Source of the DNA: QYOJ01 sp964449285
GTDB taxonomy: Bacteria; Bacteroidota; Bacteroidia; Bacteroidales; FEN-979
Direction: 5' to 3'
NCBI GenBank assembly: GCA_964449285.1
Contig: CAYUZX010000056.1
Location: 1 to 19,773 of the forward strand
Length of the DNA: 19,773 nucleotides
Positions 14,817-19,773 of this stretch are shown one piece after another; positions within the stretch are counted from its first letter, which is position 1; each line of letters opens with the position of its first letter. The position numbers were made by a program, and so were the translations under genes. A model generated the notes under the pieces. It made no database searches, was not told where the DNA came from, and was given only the letters and a program-made list of their open reading frames with translations.

Positions 14817-17735
14817 TCAACGGGGCGGGGAGATGGTATCCGAGGGAATTTCTTCCTCCCTGGCGGTTTGGATCAGCTTCAGCATTTCGGGAGAAAGTTT
14901 ATCGGAATATTCGATCTCTTCCACATCCTCGTCACGAGCGCCCCTGCCGTATTTGAATGTTGGGTTCTCCTGCATTCCCAGGATCCTCATCGGGATGCCA
15001 ACAATTCCCAAAGGAGGCAGCCCGAGGCGGCACTTGAGATTCAGCTTCCCGTCGAAGTTCGTTTGTCCCTCTATCCGGAACCGGAAACCTGCCATCTTCA
15101 TTTTCGTCCTCTCCAGGGTGATCACGTTGTTTTTGATGGTTGTCTTTAGATTCACCTTCGCCAATCCGGGATTCCTGATTCCCTCTTTCCCCAGATTTTT
15201 CCCCATGGCAGTGAAGAGTTTCAGCCCCATGACTTTGACATTTTCCAGTGATAGGGTTCCTCCCCCTTCCAGGGATGGATATACCGGGTTCATTCCCGCA
15301 TTTAGCTTGCCTTTGAGCAAATAATCGAGCGATACAGTCCCTTCGCATTTTCCGGCAGACGTCGAGAGATTCCGGAAGAGTTCCACCTCGTGGTAAGCTC
15401 TGTGGACATCAAAATTTTTCGCGTCGATATGAAAATCAAAGAAGGCCTTCTCTGCTGTGATGCTGCCGTATGTTGCCTCCATGCTTACATTGCAGCCGAT
15501 CAGATCAAAATTCATTTCGTTGAGCAGAAGTATCCCTTTTTGAACCTCCACCGTACTCGTCAGGTCCGTGATGTCCAGCCCCTGAAAGCTGATTTTTTTC
15601 AGGTTGGCTGTCAGCCCGATCTCTAAATTCTGAGGGATCAGTATGACACCGGGTGAAGAGGAGGTTTCTGCCGACGATGGGGCGGATCCTGGTTCTGCAT
15701 CGGACAGGAATTCATCTATGAGCAGGTAATTTGACCTGAAAGCGAAATGTCCCTTCAACGGTTGGTTCTCAGCCAACACGTAATTGATCACATTGCTCAG
15801 GTAGCCATCCATGGTGATATCGGAAACACCATACCGGCTTTCGAATTTTTCAAACCAGATCCTGTCATTCTCAAAGCGGAATACGCCAGATCTAAGGATC
15901 ACCGGTTTGGGCAGATACTTCGTGGTCAATGCAATATTCCGGAGAACCAGTTTCCCGCTGTTGTATAACCGGTCGTAATATCCGGCCAGGGCATCGCTCT
16001 GTTTACCCCTGAGGCTCAGATCGGTGGAAATATATCCGGCCAATTCCATGCCTTCCTGTGAGAAAAGACGATAGATCCCGGCCAGGTCAATAGAACCCTT
16101 GGATTTCAGATCATACTGAAGGTTCCCGGGATTGGAAAAACCGCCTGTGAACGAAAATGGGTTCCCCTCAAACGTGAAGGAGAGTGGATCAAGTTTAACG
16201 GTGGTGCCGGAGAGATTGCCCGTTTCGTTACCAATGGTGGCCGATAGTTGAATCTTTTCGATTGGACGCGGATAATATTTCGTCTGGATGGATCCATCAT
16301 TCAGGGTCAGATTGACGGTAGCTCGGGGAAAGAGCTTCTTCTCCGGAGCATAATTCCCCTTGAGTTCCAGATTCAGATCAAGCATCCCTTTCAAATCAAG
16401 GCTGTCAAGCGGGATCGCCTTTTTCAGCTCCGCCAGGTTTACATGGGTCAGGAGGTTTGCTTCGATTGGCAGATCAACTAACCCGCGCACTCTAATATAA
16501 CCCTCCACATGATTATTCAGGATGTTGGCCTCCAGGTTTTCTGCCTGTAGATTGATGGTTCGGTAATCGTGATTTGTGGCGGAAGAAGAAAGGTCGAACG
16601 AAATCTCCCTGACGGCTTCCGGGAGAGATTTATCATGGAAAAAACCGTCACTAAGCGTTGATGTGAGGGTAAAATCGGGAATGCTCAACATCACCGTATC
16701 CGATTGTTTACTTTCCGGATTCTGCCCGGTAGCGTAAATCCCTTCTGCCTTCAGCTTCATCTGAAATTTGCCCCGCAGGTCGGTCTCTTTGACTCCAAAT
16801 CCGCTTACCCAGTTCTCCAGGTTAACATTGATATCGGCCTTTACCGATAGCCACAGGGAGTCGGTGCTGATGATCCAAAGAGATCCGCTCAGGTACTCCT
16901 CCTCAAACATGGAGAAGAGCGCCACAAAGATCTCGTACCCATCGTTCCGGAAATTGAGTTCACCGTGAAATTCAAATGGAATATCTTTGATTTTCAGGTC
17001 GTTTTTTTCAAGCTTCATGTTCATCGAATTCAGATCCACCTGAGTGATCAATTCGGCAGTAAGTGGTTTCGACTTGATGTATGGTACCTGATCATAAACC
17101 AGGTCGACTGAGTCGATGAACACCTTTGAGTCGAGCCGCATGATGGCGTTGCTGATATCATTCTTCCCGCGGTAGTTAATTCCATGTGCCACTATTTTAA
17201 GCGGAATTGAGAGATCAGAATAAACGAAGTCAGTATGGGTAAAAATAATATGCTTGATCCGTATTGCGACGCTTCCGGAATCAGGTTCCTCAGATTCTGA
17301 AGATTTGCTGCCGTTTTCAACAGAATCAGATGATGTATTGTAAACCTGGTAATTTGGAGTTCCCTGTTCGTTGTATTGAACGATGACCCGTCCATGGTCA
17401 ATGTAGATCCGGGTTATCTCGACCGGACCGCTGACCAGGCTCCTCAAGTCGACTCCAAACGAAACCGTTCCGGCGCTGATGAGGGTATCCTGACTGAACG
17501 GGGGAGATGATTTCAGGGAGAAGTCAGACAAGTTGATGGTGAGATGGGGGAAATGACGGAAAAAAGAGATCTCCATCTCCGAGAAGTTCAGTTCGGTGTT
17601 GAGCGCTTTATTTGCTGTATGTTTTACAACCTGTCCGAGCTTATCCTGAAAAATGAAAGGAGTGAGAATGAGACACAACAACAGGACAAAGAGAGCTGCC
17701 AGCGTGATTCCGAAGATCCTGAAAGTTCGTTTCAT
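14817..17735 (-). CDS. AsmA-family protein
   Basis: A 972-residue protein with one N-terminal membrane anchor (RTFRIFGITLAALFVLLLCL, residues 3-22). The AsmA-type opening follows: LILTPFIFQDKLGQVVKHT, then ALNTELNFSEMEISFFRHFP and HLTINLSDFSLKS. A very long repetitive beta-strand region continues and ends in an AsmA-like C-terminal domain (GGGTLSLENVKVMGLKLFTA, then GKNLGKEGIRNPGLAKVNLK, and LGLPPLGIVGIPMRILGMQ). AsmA-like proteins belong to the bridge-like lipid-transfer superfamily (TamB, YdbH, YhdP). They are thought to support phospholipid transport or outer-membrane homeostasis across the periplasm, but direct evidence for this protein is lacking. I start at ATG 17735 because GGAG lies 7 bases upstream; in-frame ATGs at 17759 and 17804 would add 8 or 23 residues before the anchor, the latter overlapping the upstream gene. 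It is the second gene of a minus-strand pair. Confidence 0.88.
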   Translation of the reverse strand: MKRTFRIFGITLAALFVLLLCLILTPFIFQDKLGQVVKHTANKALNTELNFSEMEISFFRHFPHLTINLSDFSLKSSPPFSQDTLISAGTVSFGVDLRSLVSGPVEITRIYIDHGRVIVQYNEQGTPNYQVYNTSSDSVENGSKSSESEEPDSGSVAIRIKHIIFTHTDFVYSDLSIPLKIVAHGINYRGKNDISNAIMRLDSKVFIDSVDLVYDQVPYIKSKPLTAELITQVDLNSMNMKLEKNDLKIKDIPFEFHGELNFRNDGYEIFVALFSMFEEEYLSGSLWIISTDSLWLSVKADINVNLENWVSGFGVKETDLRGKFQMKLKAEGIYATGQNPESKQSDTVMLSIPDFTLTSTLSDGFFHDKSLPEAVREISFDLSSSATNHDYRTINLQAENLEANILNNHVEGYIRVRGLVDLPIEANLLTHVNLAELKKAIPLDSLDLKGMLDLNLELKGNYAPEKKLFPRATVNLTLNDGSIQTKYYPRPIEKIQLSATIGNETGNLSGTTVKLDPLSFTFEGNPFSFTGGFSNPGNLQYDLKSKGSIDLAGIYRLFSQEGMELAGYISTDLSLRGKQSDALAGYYDRLYNSGKLVLRNIALTTKYLPKPVILRSGVFRFENDRIWFEKFESRYGVSDITMDGYLSNVINYVLAENQPLKGHFAFRSNYLLIDEFLSDAEPGSAPSSAETSSSPGVILIPQNLEIGLTANLKKISFQGLDITDLTSTVEVQKGILLLNEMNFDLIGCNVSMEATYGSITAEKAFFDFHIDAKNFDVHRAYHEVELFRNLSTSAGKCEGTVSLDYLLKGKLNAGMNPVYPSLEGGGTLSLENVKVMGLKLFTAMGKNLGKEGIRNPGLAKVNLKTTIKNNVITLERTKMKMAGFRFRIEGQTNFDGKLNLKCRLGLPPLGIVGIPMRILGMQENPTFKYGRGARDEDVEEIEYSDKLSPEMLKLIQTAREEEIPSDTISPPR

Positions 17736-17742
17736 TGGGCCT

Positions 17743-17749
17743 CTCCTTT
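17743..17749 (-). promoter_or_regulatory. Shine-Dalgarno that sets the AsmA start
   Basis: On the minus strand AAAGGAG is followed by 7 bases and ATG 17735, a strong match in a window where most genes lack one. It favours 17735 over the in-frame upstream ATGs at 17759 and 17804. Confidence 0.6.
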
Positions 17750-17770
17750 CTTTGTTCATCGATGTATCTG

Positions 17771-18271
17771 TTATTTCGACAGGGTATTCAGCGCGGCCTG
17801 CCATGCCGGACGTGCTGTTGCCCAGCTCCCTTTGAAGTACTTATCGCTGATGTGCGATTCGAGTGTGCCGGCAAGCGATGCAACGGTTTTCACGGTGTTG
17901 GCTGTCTTTGCATTTTTTATCCAGGAATCTTTGACTTTGCCCCAGCCGGCATCCATGGCTGAAGGTGTCAGACCTCCCTGAAGTGACTGCAATGTGGAAG
18001 AGGCTCCCACAGCATCTTTGACGTTGTTTGCTTTCGAAATAAAATTGGTTTTATTCTTTTTAAAGGAATCCGTAAATGCACCGTCGGAAAGGTTGCTGGT
18101 AAGTTGGCCGATGAGACTGCCGATATTGATTTTACTGGAAGATTTATCCGCTTCACCTTTTAGGTTTTGTTCTGCTTTTTTAACATCAGTAGAAGCAGGA
18201 ACCTTGATGTCCTGTGCCTGTCCTATCCATGCAAACAGAACGAGACAAATTGTCACTGTAATTGTTTTCAT
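17771..18271 (-). CDS. Small exported protein of unknown function
   Basis: A 166-residue protein with a signal peptide (MKTITVTICLVLFAWIGQAQ, cleavage near residue 20). The mature part is small, polar and largely helical, beginning DIKVPASTDVKKAEQNLKGE. GSLIGQLTSNLSDGAFTDSF sits around residues 51-70, Trp-containing motifs (DAGWGKVKDSWIKN and KGSWATARPAWQAAL) follow, and the end is NTLSK. I do not recognise the family. No cysteine, metal-binding motif or sorting domain is visible, so it is probably periplasmic. I chose ATG 18271 because it starts exactly at the signal peptide; an in-frame ATG at 18304 would add 11 non-signal residues. The AsmA gene begins 35 bases after its stop, so the two probably form an operon and may work together. 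TACCTTTA on the minus strand (plus-strand 18313-18306) is a one-mismatch -7 candidate. Confidence 0.75.
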   Translation of the reverse strand: MKTITVTICLVLFAWIGQAQDIKVPASTDVKKAEQNLKGEADKSSSKINIGSLIGQLTSNLSDGAFTDSFKKNKTNFISKANNVKDAVGASSTLQSLQGGLTPSAMDAGWGKVKDSWIKNAKTANTVKTVASLAGTLESHISDKYFKGSWATARPAWQAALNTLSK

Positions 18272-18358
18272 TGTTTTTGGATTTTTAAGGTTGAAAATCA
18301 CCAAGTAAAGGTACGAACAGATAATTCAGTTATGATAATATAACATAAATATTCCTAG

Positions 18359-18366
18359 TATCTTCG
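18359..18366 (+). promoter_or_regulatory. Candidate -7 element for the beta-propeller gene
   Basis: TATCTTCG, one mismatch from TAnnTTTG, ends 16 bases before ATG 18383. It lies in the 111-base region between divergent genes. No TTG is evident at -33; the upstream sequence is very A/T-rich. Confidence 0.4.
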
Positions 18367-18382
18367 TACTTTCTTTTCTAAA

Positions 18383-19717
18383 ATGCTTGCGAAAATTAGT
18401 CAACACTTCATAAGAATTCCCCGTTTAGGGATCTTTCTTGTATTCCTTCTGACCGTGCAGCACGCCTTCCCTCAGGGCACCTGGGACCGGATCGATGTTC
18501 AAACCACGCAAAACCTCCGCTCAGTCTGCTTTGTTGACAATCTCTACGGATGGGTTGTGGGTGACTCCGGCACGATCCTGCATACAACTGACGGGGGAAA
18601 CAGCTGGATTCAGCAGGATAGCCCGGTTGAGAATGATATTATATATGTGTTTTTCCTGAACCGAAACCTGGGATGGGCCTCTGCTTACAACTTCACTATT
18701 CCTCCCTATGGAACCATTCTTCTGAAGACAACCAATGGTGGAGCCGAATGGACCAGCACGCTCTATCATCAAGAGAATATTTTCATTACCTGCATCCATT
18801 ACTTCGATTCACTCACAGGCTGGATGGGAGGCAAACCGCATGCGCTGGTAAAAACAACCGATGGAGGAATCAACTGGACACAGGCTGCCATCGACACCTC
18901 TACACTTGCCTTTTTCCCGGTTCTGAAACTTGCTTTCCTGAATGAAGAGGTAGGCTATGCCTGTGGCGGCATGTTCGACATCGCTGGTGTGATCTGGCGA
19001 ACCCACAACGGGGGAGATCTATGGTACGCCATCAATCCTTCCCAGGCTCCAGCCGATGAAGTCCACTCCCTGTATATCTTCGACGAATTGAATGTGATGG
19101 GTTGCGGTGGAGATCCCGATTACGGATATGGAGTAGGGATGATCCGCTCAACCGATGGTGGGATCACCTGGAACTATGATGAGATCGGGGTCCAGGGCAT
19201 CGCATTCGACCTCGACTTTCGCACACCTTCCCAGGCATGGTCTCCCTTAGGCCCGCTGCAAAAACTGATCTTCAGTCTGGATAGTGGAGCTACCTGGACA
19301 GAGATTCCAACTCTGGATAACCTTGCCATCTTCGACATCACCTTTACCGATTCACTCAACGGATGCGCAGTAGGCGATGCAGGAGCGATCCTGAAATACA
19401 AGCCATCGGTGCAGCCTGGAATTCCTCCCTTTCCCAATTTTACCGACAAGGGGATTACTTGTAAGATGTTTCCCAATCCAACAAAAGGAAATTTGAAATT
19501 AGAAATTAGAAATTTGAGGTCAGGGTTTGTATCCATTCACCTTTATTCATTATTGGGTGACAAGGTTGCCAGGATGGTAAATGAGGAACTTGCTCCCGGA
19601 ATACATTCTTTTTCGTTTGATACAGAGAAAGAGAATCTGTCGCCGGGAGTCTATCTCTACCAACTCCAGGTGGATGGCGTAGTTCGCGACCAGGGGAAAC
19701 TGATCGTGATTCATTGA
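18383..19717 (+). CDS. Secreted YCF48-like beta-propeller with T9SS type A sorting domain
   Basis: A 444-residue protein. The signal peptide is about residues 1-31 (RLGIFLVFLLTVQHAFPQ). Residues 32-350 form a propeller of about six or seven blades, each with a GW/GY-x-x-G strand and an Asp-box-like turn: TTDGGNSW (68-75), TTNGGAEW, TTDGGINW, THNGGDLW, STDGGITW and SLDSGATW. This arrangement occurs in YCF48/HCF136-like and sialidase-like repeat proteins; in secreted Bacteroidota proteins it is generally structural or binding, and no catalytic residues stand out. Residues 362-444 are a T9SS type A sorting domain: MFPNPTKGN, then IHLYSLLGDKVA, and LSPGVYLYQL ... GKLIVIH. The protein should be exported through the type IX system and displayed or released. 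It is divergent from the AsmA pair, and no partner gene is visible downstream before the window ends. Confidence 0.9.
   Translation: MLAKISQHFIRIPRLGIFLVFLLTVQHAFPQGTWDRIDVQTTQNLRSVCFVDNLYGWVVGDSGTILHTTDGGNSWIQQDSPVENDIIYVFFLNRNLGWASAYNFTIPPYGTILLKTTNGGAEWTSTLYHQENIFITCIHYFDSLTGWMGGKPHALVKTTDGGINWTQAAIDTSTLAFFPVLKLAFLNEEVGYACGGMFDIAGVIWRTHNGGDLWYAINPSQAPADEVHSLYIFDELNVMGCGGDPDYGYGVGMIRSTDGGITWNYDEIGVQGIAFDLDFRTPSQAWSPLGPLQKLIFSLDSGATWTEIPTLDNLAIFDITFTDSLNGCAVGDAGAILKYKPSVQPGIPPFPNFTDKGITCKMFPNPTKGNLKLEIRNLRSGFVSIHLYSLLGDKVARMVNEELAPGIHSFSFDTEKENLSPGVYLYQLQVDGVVRDQGKLIVIH
19489..19516 (+). repeat. Four copies of a 7-base repeat within the sorting-domain coding region
   Basis: The sequence reads AAATTTG, AAATTAG, AAATTAG, AAATTTG: four contiguous heptamers differing only at the sixth base. 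It encodes residues 369-378 of the preceding protein (GNLKLEIRNL), just after the MFPNPT motif. Seven is not a multiple of three, so gain or loss of one copy would shift the frame. Confidence 0.6.
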
Positions 19718-19773
19718 AATTTTTGTAATTTTTAGTGGTTTGGCGGCAAAACTTCACCAGGAATGCAGGAATG

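Noticed and set aside
14932..15348. A minus-strand 138-codon frame and several plus-strand frames across the AsmA gene
   Set aside because: They overlap the AsmA gene, which has a continuous 972-codon frame, domain structure and a Shine-Dalgarno; none of the alternatives resembles a protein family.
18323..18353. A/T-rich partial dyads (TTATG...CATAA) between the divergent genes at 18271 and 18383
   Set aside because: Short arms in almost pure A/T sequence; not distinguishable from background.
19718..19773. Possible start of another gene at the right edge (ATG at 19771)
   Set aside because: Only one codon is inside the window, so nothing can be supported.
1..19773. CRISPR arrays, tRNA or rRNA genes, insertion sequences, defence or toxin-antitoxin genes
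   Set aside because: No repeat-spacer pattern, cloverleaf-like sequence, transposase, nuclease or antitoxin-like frame was seen on either strand.

Overview
The window reads as ordinary chromosomal DNA from a member of the Bacteroidota. The evidence is type IX secretion (T9SS) C-terminal sorting domains on two proteins, short Bacteroidota-style protein modules (SYSIGQ...GVQQPYEI and YQSVIRD...SVPYALYAK), starts mostly without Shine-Dalgarno sequences, and several TAnnTTTG-like -7 promoter elements about 15-16 bases upstream of start codons. Order and genus cannot be fixed from the sequence. I see no rRNA, tRNA, CRISPR array, integrase, transposase or phage structural cluster.

Layout, left to right. 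(1) 1-555, minus: a DUF2238/YjdF-type membrane protein running off the left edge, divergent from (2) a sodium-coupled amino-acid symporter of the AGCS family (646-2334). (3) 2378-5771: a tight three-gene unit: a small T9SS cargo protein, a secreted protein with a C-terminal glycine-rich domain, and an O-antigen-ligase-like membrane protein with C-terminal TPRs. A perfect inverted repeat lies just upstream of its candidate promoter. (4) 5862-6503: a lipoprotein, convergent with a short, apparently truncated exported protein (6515-6760). (5) 6917-7411: cytidine deaminase. (6) 7590-13314: a complete tripartite RND efflux operon (adaptor, inner-membrane pump, TolC-like channel) behind the best promoter in the window. 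(7) 13460-14248: a SAM-dependent methyltransferase, then (8) 14321-14779, a small LETM1-like protein. (9) 18271-14817, minus: a small exported protein of unknown function followed by a large AsmA-family protein. (10) 18383-19717: a secreted YCF48-like beta-propeller with a T9SS sorting domain.

Most of the content is envelope biology: transport and efflux, surface export through T9SS, glycan handling and periplasm-spanning AsmA. I found no convincing undescribed system. The loci most worth a second look are the T9SS cargo / glycine-rich protein / ligase-like operon with its operator-like dyad, the truncated lipoprotein-like gene that has lost its lipobox cysteine, and a 4 x 7-nt repeat inside a T9SS sorting domain.
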